A DNA stretch of 64,000 nucleotides from Bacillota bacterium (GCA_023460955.1 JAEWOH010000005.1:37965-101964), one strand, 5' to 3'; shown: positions 15,825 through 25,607, numbered from the stretch's first letter. The notes: a model not told the origin generated them from the sequence alone. Made by a program: numbers and translations.

Positions 15825-16589
15825 TTAATCTACAGAACCGCCTAAATCAATGTCTGACATGAGGCATTTGCTCCATTCCCAACTCTTGATTCCCCAATCA
15901 GTGAAATTAATAATAGCCTGAGCATATTTTTCTATTGCTTCGCCGGTTCTGGTTTCTAAAGCTGCATCAATAAGCTTCATTAAACCTTCAGGTTTATATT
16001 CTGCACCTTCAAGAACTTTGAGAAACCATTTATGATAAGGGAATACCAGTTCATTATACGCCAATATTGCTCGTCCACCGCAAAGAATCATATTTGACAA
16101 TGAATAATTAATCATATATGCATCATTTTTCTTTACGCCATCATTGTAGTACCAATACCATTCGTGAAATTTAGCATAAAACCACTTCATTCGGGCTTCC
16201 TTATATTTTATCGGATATTTTGCTGCCTGCTTAATTAATTCCTCTAAATCAGGTATTTTTGAATAAGCAATATAGGCATTGTTAAAGGCATATTTCCCTG
16301 GCTCATATCCATCATTGGCTACTCCCTTTATATAGTCTACACTTACATACTTTCCGTCAACATATCCCTCTTCATATGTACAGCTTTCCTTCTCCCAATA
16401 TAAAAGCTGTCCGTTTTTGAATCTTCTCTCATACTCCTCATTGGATACTACTATCATGATATCTACATCAGAATCCTCTTTTGCAAAACCATGAGCAATG
16501 GATCCGGCAATTATAAGAGCTAATACCTTATCATCTTCTTTCATCCTTTTTATAACATTGTTGATGGTATCCTGATGATGTTTAAACAT
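15825..16589 (-). CDS. Nucleotidyltransferase-domain protein
   Basis: A 254-residue protein with a minimal nucleotidyltransferase N-terminus: IAGSIAHGFAKEDSDVDIMIV near residues 30-50 provides the GS and DxD metal-binding residues. The rest is a helical domain rich in Trp and Tyr (KWFYAKFHEWYWYYN). Similar proteins are annotated as aminoglycoside nucleotidyltransferase-like, but no resistance function can be inferred. Start at 16589 chosen because AAGGAGG lies 9 nt upstream; an earlier ATG at 16616 has no ribosome site. Confidence 0.82.
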   Translation of the reverse strand: MFKHHQDTINNVIKRMKEDDKVLALIIAGSIAHGFAKEDSDVDIMIVVSNEEYERRFKNGQLLYWEKESCTYEEGYVDGKYVSVDYIKGVANDGYEPGKYAFNNAYIAYSKIPDLEELIKQAAKYPIKYKEARMKWFYAKFHEWYWYYNDGVKKNDAYMINYSLSNMILCGGRAILAYNELVFPYHKWFLKVLEGAEYKPEGLMKLIDAALETRTGEAIEKYAQAIINFTDWGIKSWEWSKCLMSDIDLGGSVD

Positions 16590-16672
16590 ATTATTCGGCC
16601 TCCTTATAGAAAACATATAATTTTGATGTAGTTACAAAAGTAGCTGGTCATATAAGCCTAAATTATTAACAG

Positions 16673-17602
16673 TTAATTCATTTCCAACTTCCCAATTATC
16701 TCATCTAACCCTTTGTACCCATATTTTATCATGTACTCTTCAATTCCTCTTATTATTTCTATTGGGACAGTAGGATTAACAAAGTTGGCTGTTCCCACCA
16801 TTATAGCCGACGCACCTGCAAGCAGGAACTCAATAGCGTCTTCTCCGGAGGATATTCCACCCATTCCGATAACAGGAATTTTAACGGCATGAGCAGCTTC
16901 GTATACCATTCTAACAGCAACAGGCTTAACTGCGGGTCCCGAAAGGCCGCCGAAATTATTAGCAAGAATAGGTTTTTTCTTGTGAATATCTATTGCCATC
17001 CCCAGTAGTGTATTTATTAATGAAACGCAATCTGCCCCGGCAGCTTCCGCCGCTCTGGCCATGGTCTTTATATCACCCACATTCGGTGATAGCTTCACAA
17101 TCAAAGGCTGCTTACAATATTTCTTAACCGAAGTGGTTATTTCTTCAATCAGCTTTGGGTCTGTCCCAAAAGCAAGTCCCCCAGCCTTTACATTGGGGCA
17201 GGACACATTCAGTTCAATAGCATCAACTCCTGAGTCACCAAGAATTTCTGCCATTTCACAGTATTCCTCAATTGTATTCCCAGCAATATTGGCAATTATT
17301 TTGGTTCTGTACTGTTTGAGAAAAGGCAGATCGTGCTTCTTAAATGTCTCAACTCCAGGGTTCTGAAGGCCGACACTATTTAGAATTCCGGCCGGAGTTT
17401 CAGCAATTCTCGGAGGCGGATTGCCTTTTCTCTCTTTTAGAGTCAGGCCCTTTACAGATATTCCTCCCAGAGCATTCAAATCAAGATACTCACTGTATTC
17501 ATGTCCGAAACCATAAGTACCTGATGCCATAATCACCGAATTCTCAAAATGAATACCTGCTATATTTACGCTTAAATCAATGTTATTTGTTAAACTTTGC
17601 AT
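16673..17602 (-). CDS. pyrD: Dihydroorotate dehydrogenase B, catalytic subunit
   Basis: A 309-residue FMN enzyme of class 1B. It oxidises dihydroorotate to orotate and passes electrons to PyrK. MASGTYGFG and ISVKGLTLKERKGNPPPR form the FMN/substrate site; ELNVSCPNVKAGG supplies the active-site cysteine. GGLSGPAVKPVAVR and PVIGMGGISSGEDA complete the phosphate site. Last gene of the pyr operon, 17 nt after pyrK. AAGGAGG lies 12 nt before the ATG. I see no clear terminator downstream. Confidence 0.96.
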   Translation of the reverse strand: MQSLTNNIDLSVNIAGIHFENSVIMASGTYGFGHEYSEYLDLNALGGISVKGLTLKERKGNPPPRIAETPAGILNSVGLQNPGVETFKKHDLPFLKQYRTKIIANIAGNTIEEYCEMAEILGDSGVDAIELNVSCPNVKAGGLAFGTDPKLIEEITTSVKKYCKQPLIVKLSPNVGDIKTMARAAEAAGADCVSLINTLLGMAIDIHKKKPILANNFGGLSGPAVKPVAVRMVYEAAHAVKIPVIGMGGISSGEDAIEFLLAGASAIMVGTANFVNPTVPIEIIRGIEEYMIKYGYKGLDEIIGKLEMN

Positions 17603-17619
17603 TATTCACGCTATCCTCC

Positions 17620-18399
17620 TTAACCCCAAATGACTTCTGTACTCCAAAAGACCGGGCCGTCCTTGCACACATGACTGAAGCCCCAATCGTCTTCTGACTT
17701 TTTAGTTTTGCAGGCACAAACCAGACAGGCCCCAATACCGCAACCCATTCTCTGTTCCATTGAAACCTGGCAGGGTATACCGTTCTTTTCTGCTATTGCT
17801 GCCACTTTCTGCATCATAATAGAAGGGCCGCAAGTATAAACTATATCAGGCTTTTGCTCAAGTATGCGCTGTTCCAGCAGTTCTGTGACAAAAGCCTGCT
17901 TGCCGTAGGAGCCGTCATCAGTGGCTATCTCCACCTGTTGTGCCGCGGCCCTGAATTGGTCTTCCAGCACTATGGCAGCTTTGGTTCTGAAGCCAAGTAA
18001 AGCTGTTTTTTGTACGGCATTACTGCTCTTGAGAAGATAAAGCAGCGGGAAGGTGCCTATACCTCCACCGACTACTACAATATTCTTATGTTTATTATCT
18101 ATTGAAAACGGTTTTCCCAGAGGCCCCATGATATCAACCTCTCCGATACATTTACAGCTAAGCTTTTCAGTTCCGTTACCCTTTACCTGAAAAACTATGT
18201 CAAAGGTGTTGTTAGACTTATCAATATCACAGATACTGATGGGTCTTCTGAGAAGAACTTCTATTCCTCCGCATTTTACATTTACAAACTGACCGGGCAA
18301 TGCATTTTGTGCCACATACTCTGACCTGATGGTCATTTTGTAGACATCTTCGCAGAGCTGCTGAAGGTCTGCGATTTGTTCGTTAAGTACTTTTGCCAT
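17620..18399 (-). CDS. pyrK: Dihydroorotate dehydrogenase B, electron-transfer subunit
   Basis: A 259-residue FAD/2Fe-2S protein that carries electrons from PyrD to NAD+. RRPISICD is the flavin-binding RxxS-type motif, GGGIGTFPLLYL the nucleotide-binding loop, and CGIGACLVCACKTK plus HVCKDGPVF supply four cysteines for the 2Fe-2S cluster. AAGGAGA precedes the ATG. It is separated from carB by a 412-bp gap holding an inverted-repeat element; otherwise it continues the pyr operon. Confidence 0.96.
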   Translation of the reverse strand: MAKVLNEQIADLQQLCEDVYKMTIRSEYVAQNALPGQFVNVKCGGIEVLLRRPISICDIDKSNNTFDIVFQVKGNGTEKLSCKCIGEVDIMGPLGKPFSIDNKHKNIVVVGGGIGTFPLLYLLKSSNAVQKTALLGFRTKAAIVLEDQFRAAAQQVEIATDDGSYGKQAFVTELLEQRILEQKPDIVYTCGPSIMMQKVAAIAEKNGIPCQVSMEQRMGCGIGACLVCACKTKKSEDDWGFSHVCKDGPVFWSTEVIWG

Positions 18400-18471
18400 G
18401 TCTGATCTCCTTATAAAGCCTTTGTGCTTGAATACATATTTTAAATATAAAACATTTTGCTTCCACTTAAT

Positions 18472-18747
18472 GTACGTGAGTACAACTTGTATTAATGGGA
18501 AGCACGGTTAAAAGAAATTGCAGAAATTGTAGAGTCAATTATCTACAATAGTTCGTCGGCTCACAATAATATTATTTGACTTTGTGAAACACAAGCTATT
18601 TTTGCCGTCCAATGACAGGAAGTCACTTGGAGTATAAACGAACAGGATGTGAGATTTTATACGACGGCAAAAAAGCTTTGTTGAACCGTACAATTTCTAG
18701 CAATTTCTTTGGGTGATAACCATTAATACAAGTTAGTACAGAAGTAC
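18472..18747. repeat. 276-bp imperfect inverted-repeat element between carB and pyrK
   Basis: The ends match in inverted order. Left 18484-18498 (AACTTGTATTAATGG) pairs perfectly with 18720-18734. GTAC blocks outside also pair. 18511-18531 pairs with 18689-18710 with one extra base. Inside, 18594-18609 (AGCTATTTTTGCCGTC) pairs with 18663-18677 with a one-base difference. It contains no credible ORF. The shape suggests a MITE-like element or a large structured RNA in the middle of the operon. I see no target-site duplication. Confidence 0.7.
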
Positions 18748-18811
18748 AGCTAAGTTGAACAAATATCGTCATTTCAAACTGACTTTACCAAGCGCAAAGC
18801 TTATTAAATTT

Positions 18812-21800
18812 CTACTCGAATATACTTAAATTCAGCACTTCCAGCTCGCCTTCAGTCTTACCCAGCTTGAGACATTTGATTATAGCTGCAGCTGTATCAA
18901 GTGAGGTCAGACAGGGTATGGACATTTCAACAGCTTTTCTTCTGATCTTAAAGCCGTCTCTGTCAGGCTTTCTGCCCTTGGTAGGGGTATTTATTATCAT
19001 GCCCAGCTTGCCTGACTGTATAAGGTCAAGTATGTTAGGAGAGCCCTCTTCCAGCTTCTTAACGGCATTTGTTGCGATACCGTTATGATTAAGCATATGT
19101 GCTGTTTTTCCTGTGGCATACAGCGTAAAACCAAGTTTTTCGAACTCTTCCGCAATATGGATAAGTTCTGGCTTATCGGAATCTCTCACAGTCATCAGTA
19201 TTCCGTCACCCTTTTGAGGAAGCCTAATACCTGATGCGATGATTCCCTTGTAGAGTGCTTCGGGGAAATTGTCTGCGATACCCAAAACTTCTCCTGTAGA
19301 CTTCATTTCAGGGCCAAGGCTGATATCAACGTCATGGAGCTTTTCAAATGAGAATACAGGAACTTTTACTGATACATATGCAGGCTCTTTGTACAAACCT
19401 GTCCCAAACTTAAAGTCACTCAGCTTCATTCCCATCATGCACTTTGTTGCAAGGTTTACCATTGGTATTCCGGTTACTTTACTAATATAAGGTACTGTAC
19501 GACTGGATCTTGGATTTACTTCTATTACATAAACTTCATTGTTATAGACGACATACTGGATATTTACCAGACCTACTACATTAAGAGCCTTTGCCAGTCT
19601 TTCAGTATAATCAACAATTACCGCTTTTATCTTATCGCTGACAGTCTGTGTGGGATATACCGATATACTATCGCCGGAGTGTACTCCCGCTCTTTCAAGA
19701 TGCTCCATTATTCCGGGGATTAGTATGCTTTCTCCGTCGCAGATAGCGTCTACCTCTATTTCTTTACCCATCATATATTTATCTATAAGTATTGGGTGTT
19801 CTTGTACAGTCCTGTTGATGATTTCCATGAATTCTGCTACATCCTTGTCACTGAAGGCTATTTCCATGCCCTGACCTCCAAGAACATAGGATGGCCTTAC
19901 CAGCACCGGATACCCAAGTTCATTAGCTGCGGCAAGAGCCTCTTCAAGAGTAAATATCGTCCTGCCCTCAGGTCTTGGGATACCTGTTCTTTCTAAGATT
20001 TCATCAAACTTTTCCCTGTCTTCTGCAGCATCTACATTCTTTGGCTCGGTTCCGAATATTTTGACTCCCATTTCATCCAGCGCTTTTGTCAGCTTGATAG
20101 CCGTCTGTCCACCGAACTGAACAATCGCTCCCTTTGGATTTTCAGCCTCAACTATGTTTTCAACATCTTCAGGCGTAAGAGGCTCAAAATACAGCTTATC
20201 GGCAGTATCAAAGTCGGTGCTTACCGTTTCAGGATTGTTATTGGCTATTATTGTTTCATAGCCCATTTCCTTAAGTGCCCATACCGAGTGAACCGAGCAA
20301 TAGTCGAATTCTATACCCTGTCCGATTCTTATAGGTCCTGAACCCAGTACCAGGATCTTTTCTTTATCGGATTGCTTTACTTCCGAATTATCGTCATAAG
20401 TTGAATAATAGTAAGGTGTTGCAGCTTCAAACTCTGCAGCGCAGGTGTCAACCATTTTGTAGGCAGCTTTGATTCCCTGCTGCTTTCTAAGGCTTGTTAT
20501 CTGATCTCTTGTTGTTCCGGTAAGCTTTGCGATAATTCTGTCGGTAAAGCCCATTTTCTTGGCTTTCTTAAGAATCTCCTTTGTAAGCTGGTCAGGGGTA
20601 TAGGCTTTAAGCTTTTCCTCCATTAACACAAGTTCTTTGATTTTACAAAGGAAGAAGTAATCTATTTTAGTTATTTCATGAATTTCTTCAAGCGTTACTG
20701 ATCTGCGAATAGCTTCTGCTATTACAAAAATTCTTTCATCGTTGATATCTGAAAGCTTCTTTACAAGCTCGTTTCCGTCCAGCTTTTTGTAAATGTCCTG
20801 CTCCAGAGTGAATATTCCAAGTTCAAGAGAACGAATTGCCTTCATAAGCGCGGCTTCAAAAGAGCTGCTTATGGACATTACCTCTCCTGTTGCCTTCATC
20901 TGAGTTCCCAGGGTTCTCTTAGCTTTTACAAACTTGTCAAAAGGCCATTTTGGTATCTTTACAACCACATAGTCAAGCGTAGGCTCAAAACAGGCATAGG
21001 TTTTTCCTGTTACAGCGTTCTTTATTTCGTCAAGACCATAGCCGATTGCTATCTTAGAAGCAACCTTTGCAATAGGATAACCTGTTGCTTTAGAAGCAAG
21101 AGCAGAGGAGCGGGACACTCTTGGGTTTACTTCTATTACTGCGTATTCAAAGCTGGTTGGGTGCAGAGCGTACTGAACATTACAGCCACCCTGTATTCCA
21201 AGTTCAGAAATTATTTTCAAAGCAGAAGTTCTAAGCATCTGATATTCTTTATCTGCAAGGGTTTGTGATGGAGCAACAACTATACTGTCTCCTGTATGTA
21301 CTCCTACAGGGTCAATGTTTTCCATGTTACATACCGTTATAACATTACCCTTGCTGTCACGCATTACCTCATACTCGATTTCCTTCCAGCCGGCAATACA
21401 TTTTTCTATAAGAACCTGGTGTACACGGCTGAGTCTGAGACCGTGGCCGCCTGTTTCTCTTAATTCCTCTTCATTGTTAACTATTCCGCCGCCTGTTCCT
21501 CCAAGGGTGTAAGCAGGTCTTACAATAACCGGATAATCAATTTCCTTCGCGAAGGCAACTGCGTCTTCAATGGTTGTTACAACCTTACTGGCGATACAGG
21601 GCTCTCCGATGCGCTCCATGGTGTCCTTGAAATCCTGTCTGTCTTCTGCCATTTTGATAGCTTCAGTGGCTGTTCCCAAGAGTTTTACTCCCTGCTCTTC
21701 CAAAAAGCCTGATTCGGCAAGTTCCATTGCCAGATTCAAACCTGTCTGTCCTCCCAGTGTAGGCAGTATGCTGTCGGGCTTTTCAGTACGTATAATATTT

Positions 21801-22024
21801 TTTACTACTTCTGCCTTAAGCGGCTCAATATATACCTTATCTGCTATATTTGTATCGGTCATTATTGTTGCAGGGTTACTGTTTACAAGAACAACCTCTA
21901 TTCCTTCTTCCTTAAGCGCCTGGCAAGCCTGAGTTCCCGCATAGTCAAACTCTGCCGCCTGACCTATTATGATCGGTCCTGACCCGATAACCAGTACTTT
22001 ATGAATATCATTGCGTTTTGGCAT
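18812..22024 (-). CDS. carB: Carbamoyl-phosphate synthase, large subunit
   Basis: A 1070-residue enzyme that makes carbamoyl phosphate from ammonia (supplied by CarA), bicarbonate and two ATP. Two homologous ATP-grasp halves are visible (first VRPAYTLGGTGGG, second VRPSYVLGGQG), each followed by the EVNPR.SRSSALASK-type metal-binding strand. A C-terminal MGS-like allosteric domain covers about residues 930-1070. Full length for the family. The ATG at 22024 is preferred to a TTG at 22036, since the latter lies inside the ribosome site GGAG. Stem-loop GCCG/CGGC sits just upstream of that site. Confidence 0.97.
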   Translation of the reverse strand: MPKRNDIHKVLVIGSGPIIIGQAAEFDYAGTQACQALKEEGIEVVLVNSNPATIMTDTNIADKVYIEPLKAEVVKNIIRTEKPDSILPTLGGQTGLNLAMELAESGFLEEQGVKLLGTATEAIKMAEDRQDFKDTMERIGEPCIASKVVTTIEDAVAFAKEIDYPVIVRPAYTLGGTGGGIVNNEEELRETGGHGLRLSRVHQVLIEKCIAGWKEIEYEVMRDSKGNVITVCNMENIDPVGVHTGDSIVVAPSQTLADKEYQMLRTSALKIISELGIQGGCNVQYALHPTSFEYAVIEVNPRVSRSSALASKATGYPIAKVASKIAIGYGLDEIKNAVTGKTYACFEPTLDYVVVKIPKWPFDKFVKAKRTLGTQMKATGEVMSISSSFEAALMKAIRSLELGIFTLEQDIYKKLDGNELVKKLSDINDERIFVIAEAIRRSVTLEEIHEITKIDYFFLCKIKELVLMEEKLKAYTPDQLTKEILKKAKKMGFTDRIIAKLTGTTRDQITSLRKQQGIKAAYKMVDTCAAEFEAATPYYYSTYDDNSEVKQSDKEKILVLGSGPIRIGQGIEFDYCSVHSVWALKEMGYETIIANNNPETVSTDFDTADKLYFEPLTPEDVENIVEAENPKGAIVQFGGQTAIKLTKALDEMGVKIFGTEPKNVDAAEDREKFDEILERTGIPRPEGRTIFTLEEALAAANELGYPVLVRPSYVLGGQGMEIAFSDKDVAEFMEIINRTVQEHPILIDKYMMGKEIEVDAICDGESILIPGIMEHLERAGVHSGDSISVYPTQTVSDKIKAVIVDYTERLAKALNVVGLVNIQYVVYNNEVYVIEVNPRSSRTVPYISKVTGIPMVNLATKCMMGMKLSDFKFGTGLYKEPAYVSVKVPVFSFEKLHDVDISLGPEMKSTGEVLGIADNFPEALYKGIIASGIRLPQKGDGILMTVRDSDKPELIHIAEEFEKLGFTLYATGKTAHMLNHNGIATNAVKKLEEGSPNILDLIQSGKLGMIINTPTKGRKPDRDGFKIRRKAVEMSIPCLTSLDTAAAIIKCLKLGKTEGELEVLNLSIFE

Positions 22025-22039
22025 TCCAATCTCCAATCC

Positions 22040-22053
22040 GCCGCTTGAACGGC
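22040..22053 (-). other. Hairpin next to the carB ribosome site
   Basis: GCCG-CTTGAA-CGGC, ending only a few bases before the GGATTGGAG ribosome site of carB. One of a set of short stem-loops in the pyr operon. Confidence 0.45.
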
Positions 22054-22125
22054 CTAATAATTTAAGAATAAATCTATCTTTCAGGTCTGAAAATTCCTGT
22101 TAAAGGCTAAGTAAATTGTAAAAAT

Positions 22126-23202
22126 TTATTTCTTAGAATTATCAATCATCCTGATAAATTCATCAAAGAGATATGCTGTATCTCCGGGCCCTGGCGATGC
22201 CTCGGGGTGGAATTGAACAGTAAAGAGCGGTGCATTCTTATATTTGAGCCCTTCAATTGTACCGTCATTCATATTTATGTGACTTATCTGCATTATTTCA
22301 GGGTCCAGTGATTCTTTAACAATTGTGTAACCATGATTTTGCGAGGTTATATAAGTCATATCCTTTTCCAGATCCTTAACCGGATGATTACAGCCTCTGT
22401 GACCATATTTGAGCTTTTCAGTATTGGCGCCGTTTGCAAGAGCCGTTAGCTGATGTCCAAGACAAATCCCGAAAATAGGCTTTTTACCGATGAGCTTTTT
22501 GATATTATCAATTTGGAATTCACAATCCTTTGGATCTCCAGGTCCGTTTGAGAGCATTATTCCGTCAGGTTTGACTACCAGAACCTCTTCAGCTGTTGCA
22601 GTACAAGGGAATACATACACTTCACAACCTCTTTTCTGAAGTGAGCGCACAATATTCTTCTTGAGTCCGTAATCCAGTAAAGCTACTGTATAGCCTTCTC
22701 CTTCGTAGTGCTTGACTTCAGGTGTTGTTACCTGCAGTACAGGATTAATGATGTTATAATTTTTAACTTCAGCTATTTTTTCTTCGATTTCTTCAAGAGC
22801 ATCAGCTGTCACAATTGTTCCCTTCATTGTACCCTTGTCTCTCAGAATAATTGTGAGTGCTCTTGTATCTATTCCCTCAAGGCCTATTATTTCATTTCTT
22901 TTCAGATACTCATTAAGGGTTTCTATTGATCTCCAGTTACTGGGAGTCTTGCAAAGCTCTCTTACAATAAAGCCCTTAACCTGTGGTCTTAAGGATTCGA
23001 TATCATCAAAGTTCACTCCATAGTTTCCAATTAACGGATATGTCATGCAGACAATCTGTCCGCAGTAGGATGGGTCTGTCAGGACTTCCTGATATCCTGT
23101 CATTCCTGTGTTGAATACCACCTCGCCCACTACCTTGCCTTCCATGCCAAAGCTGTTTCCTTCAAAAACAGTCCCATCTTCAAGTAACAAAAATGCCTTC
23201 AT
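22126..23202 (-). CDS. carA: Carbamoyl-phosphate synthase, glutamine amidotransferase subunit
   Basis: A 358-residue subunit that hydrolyses glutamine and channels ammonia to CarB. The N-terminal CarA-specific domain is residues 1-150; the class I glutamine amidotransferase domain holds the triad Cys247 (GICLGHQ), His332 and Glu334 (QFHPEASPGP). GGAGAT ribosome site. Directly upstream of carB (102-nt gap), in the order expected for the complex. A short stem-loop at 23216-23232 abuts its ribosome site. Confidence 0.97.
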   Translation of the reverse strand: MKAFLLLEDGTVFEGNSFGMEGKVVGEVVFNTGMTGYQEVLTDPSYCGQIVCMTYPLIGNYGVNFDDIESLRPQVKGFIVRELCKTPSNWRSIETLNEYLKRNEIIGLEGIDTRALTIILRDKGTMKGTIVTADALEEIEEKIAEVKNYNIINPVLQVTTPEVKHYEGEGYTVALLDYGLKKNIVRSLQKRGCEVYVFPCTATAEEVLVVKPDGIMLSNGPGDPKDCEFQIDNIKKLIGKKPIFGICLGHQLTALANGANTEKLKYGHRGCNHPVKDLEKDMTYITSQNHGYTIVKESLDPEIMQISHINMNDGTIEGLKYKNAPLFTVQFHPEASPGPGDTAYLFDEFIRMIDNSKK

Positions 23203-23215
23203 TTTATCTCCAATC

Positions 23216-23232
23216 TACGCGCAAAATGCGTA
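23216..23232 (-). other. Hairpin next to the carA ribosome site
   Basis: TACGC/GCGTA stem with a 7-nt loop. Its flanks (ATCTACGC...ATGCGTACAAA) match those of the pyrF hairpin at 24204-24219, so the two are copies of one element. Confidence 0.5.
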
Positions 23233-23248
23233 CAAATTAAGTAATAAA

Positions 23249-24190
23249 TTATTTTTCAGCCAGTGCCTTGTTTAAGTCTTCTTTCATTCTGATAACTTCT
23301 GCTCTTGCGGCTTCAGCAAATTTATCCTCGCTGTATTGGTTCTTCCAGTTATCCGACATGTATGCACACATTACACTCCTTGATGCATTTACTATTGCGC
23401 CAAGTCCATCGTTGTTAAAGCTGTAAGTACAATCCTTTGCAGTTCCTCCCTGTGCTCCGTAGCCCGGTACCAGAATATATGCGTGTTTCATTATTGATCT
23501 CAGCAGCTTTGCTTGATTTGGATATGTAGCCCCCACTACTGCTCCTACACTGCTATAGCCGTATTGTCCTTTGACACTTTTACCCCATTCGTTTACGTAG
23601 GAAGCCATTAATTCATAAATACTTCTGCAATCTTGTGTTACAAGATCCTGAAGCTGCCCTGAGGACTTGTTTGAGGTTTTAACCAAAACAAATATTCCTT
23701 TTTCATGGTTGGCACAGTCATCAATAAATGGCTTTATTCCATCAATTCCAAGGTAAGGGCTTACAGTCAGTGCATCAACATTAAAAGCCTTTTCGCTTAT
23801 TTCCGAGGTCAACGCTGTCTCACCCAGAAAAGCTTTTGAATAAGCTTCGGCAGTTGTACCGATGTCATTTCTTTTGCCGTCTGCAATGACTAGCAGCCCT
23901 TTGCTCTTTGCATACTTGCAGGTCTCTTCAAAAGCTATTATTCCTTCTATTCCGTACATTTCATAATAAGCTAATTGAGGTTTGACCGCCGGTACCTGAT
24001 CATAAACTGCATCTATAAGCTGTTTATTAAATTGGATTATGGCCTGAGCTGCGCCTTTAAGATTAACACCGTATTCACCGAAGGCCTTTTCTTTAATGCA
24101 GGCAGGTACATATTCGATCTTCGGATCCAGCCCCACTACTGTAGGATTATTCTTTTCTCTTATACTTTCAATAAGTCTGTCGATAAACAT
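23249..24190 (-). CDS. pyrF: Orotidine 5'-phosphate decarboxylase (type 2)
   Basis: A 313-residue PyrF of the longer type-2 subfamily (about 30-35 kDa). It converts OMP to UMP without cofactor. DGKRNDIGTTAEAYSKAFLG contains the Asp-x-Lys-x-x-Asp catalytic residues (the core motif is DGKRNDIG), and LVPGYGAQGGTAKD forms the phosphate site. The start at 24190 is chosen because GGGAG lies 5 nt upstream; the earlier ATG at 24202 overlaps this ribosome site. Between pyrC and carA in the pyr operon. Confidence 0.96.
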   Translation of the reverse strand: MFIDRLIESIREKNNPTVVGLDPKIEYVPACIKEKAFGEYGVNLKGAAQAIIQFNKQLIDAVYDQVPAVKPQLAYYEMYGIEGIIAFEETCKYAKSKGLLVIADGKRNDIGTTAEAYSKAFLGETALTSEISEKAFNVDALTVSPYLGIDGIKPFIDDCANHEKGIFVLVKTSNKSSGQLQDLVTQDCRSIYELMASYVNEWGKSVKGQYGYSSVGAVVGATYPNQAKLLRSIMKHAYILVPGYGAQGGTAKDCTYSFNNDGLGAIVNASRSVMCAYMSDNWKNQYSEDKFAEAARAEVIRMKEDLNKALAEK

Positions 24191-24203
24191 ATTAACTCCC
24201 ATC

Positions 24204-24219
24204 TACGCACTTATGCGTA
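24204..24219 (-). other. Hairpin next to the pyrF ribosome site
   Basis: TACGCA/TGCGTA 6-bp perfect stem with a 4-nt loop immediately before GATGGGAG. Near-copy of the carA hairpin. Confidence 0.5.
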
Positions 24220-24272
24220 CAAAAATAGTAATTAAAGTCTCTTGTTTGGTTATATCTTAAATAACTTACTTG

Positions 24273-25559
24273 TTATATTATTTGTCCAGATCTAACAACA
24301 GGATTTCCGCCGACGATTGTAAACTGCGGCTGTCCATAAAGCTGAAACCCATTAAAGGGTGAGTTTTTGCTTTTAGATTCCAGTTTGCTTATATCAACTG
24401 TATATTGTTCATTTATGTTAAATATCATCAGATCTGCACTAAAGCCTACTTCTATTGTTCCCTTGTTCAGGCCCAGCATTTTGGCAGGGTTGACACACAT
24501 TTTCGATACGAGTTGCTTTAAAGTGAGATGTCCTGGTTTTACAAGATAGGTAATTGCGAGTGGAAATGCTGTTTCGAAACCAACCATTCCATTTGAGGCC
24601 TGTTTAAATTCAACATTTTTTTCATCCTTATGATGTGGTGCGTGATCGGTTGATATTATATCAATTGTTCCATCCTTCAAACCTTCTATAATTGCAGCCA
24701 CATCCTTTTCAGCTCTCAGAGGGGGATTTACCTTGGCATTAGTATTGAAGCCTTCACATGTCTTATCAGTCAGTGTAAAGTAGTGGGGACAGGTTTCGGC
24801 AGTAACATTAACGCCTCTTCTTTTTGCGTTTCTTATAAGATCAACACCTAATTCAGTACTTACATGGGCTATATGAACAGTTGCCTTTGTATACTCAGCA
24901 AGTATTAAATCTCTTGCAATCATAACTTCTTCAGCAGGTGCCGGATTCCCCTTCAACCCAAGTATTGATGAGTAGTAACCTTCATTCATCAGGCCCTCAT
25001 CTACCAGATCAAGATCTTCGCAGTGAGATATAATAGTTATGTCAAACATCGATGCATATTGCATTGCTTTTTTCATTAAGGAGGAATTGTTTACAGGTTT
25101 TCCGTCATCCGACAGTGCAACAGCTCCTGCGAATTTAAGTTCTCCGATTTCGCTTAATTCCTCACCTTTAAGGCCCTTGGATACAGCACCAATTGGATAA
25201 ACGTTTACCATGCCGTCAGCTTTTGCTTTATTTATAACATATTTTATAAGCGCTTCATTATCCAGCACCGGATTGGTATTTGGCATGCAGGCTACCGAGG
25301 TAAATCCGCCTTTTGCAGCGCTTCTTGTTCCAGTTTCAATGTCTTCCTTGTATTCATAGCCCGGATCTCTAAGATGACAGTGTGCATCAATCAATCCAGG
25401 TATCACATACATCCCTTCAGCTTCGATTATCTCGCAGCCTGCCGGATTAATTTCGCTGCCTATTTCAGCCACCAGACCATCCTCAACAAGTATATCGGCA
25501 ACCTTGTCCAGTCCGCTGTTGGGGTCAATTACATGTCCGTTTCTAATCAATAACTTCAT
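24273..25559 (-). CDS. pyrC: Dihydroorotase
   Basis: A 428-residue class I dihydroorotase of the amidohydrolase superfamily; closes carbamoyl aspartate to dihydroorotate. DAHCHLRDPG gives the first metal-binding His-x-His, THIAHVST the later His, and ISTDHAPHHKDEK the catalytic Asp. The usual end (MIFN strand and NSPFNG loop) is present. GGAGG precedes the ATG. A perfect 9-bp hairpin lies between it and pyrB. Confidence 0.96.
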   Translation of the reverse strand: MKLLIRNGHVIDPNSGLDKVADILVEDGLVAEIGSEINPAGCEIIEAEGMYVIPGLIDAHCHLRDPGYEYKEDIETGTRSAAKGGFTSVACMPNTNPVLDNEALIKYVINKAKADGMVNVYPIGAVSKGLKGEELSEIGELKFAGAVALSDDGKPVNNSSLMKKAMQYASMFDITIISHCEDLDLVDEGLMNEGYYSSILGLKGNPAPAEEVMIARDLILAEYTKATVHIAHVSTELGVDLIRNAKRRGVNVTAETCPHYFTLTDKTCEGFNTNAKVNPPLRAEKDVAAIIEGLKDGTIDIISTDHAPHHKDEKNVEFKQASNGMVGFETAFPLAITYLVKPGHLTLKQLVSKMCVNPAKMLGLNKGTIEVGFSADLMIFNINEQYTVDISKLESKSKNSPFNGFQLYGQPQFTIVGGNPVVRSGQII

Positions 25560-25586
25560 ATGTGCCTTCCTCCAATATAAACTTTT

Positions 25587-25607
25587 AAAATCTGCAAAGC
25601 AGATTTT
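25587..25607 (-). other. Hairpin upstream of pyrC
   Basis: AAAATCTGC-AAA-GCAGATTTT, a perfect 9-bp stem in the pyrB-pyrC gap, about 15 nt before the pyrC ribosome site. It has no T-run directly after it on the minus strand beyond its own stem, so read-through is expected. Confidence 0.5.

Noticed and set aside
15825..16589. Aminoglycoside resistance gene
   Set aside because: Only the minimal nucleotidyltransferase motif is visible; no evidence for antibiotic substrates.
18472..18747. Group II intron or known riboswitch in the carB-pyrK gap
   Set aside because: No intron domain V, no reverse transcriptase and no recognised aptamer core; only inverted repeats are seen.
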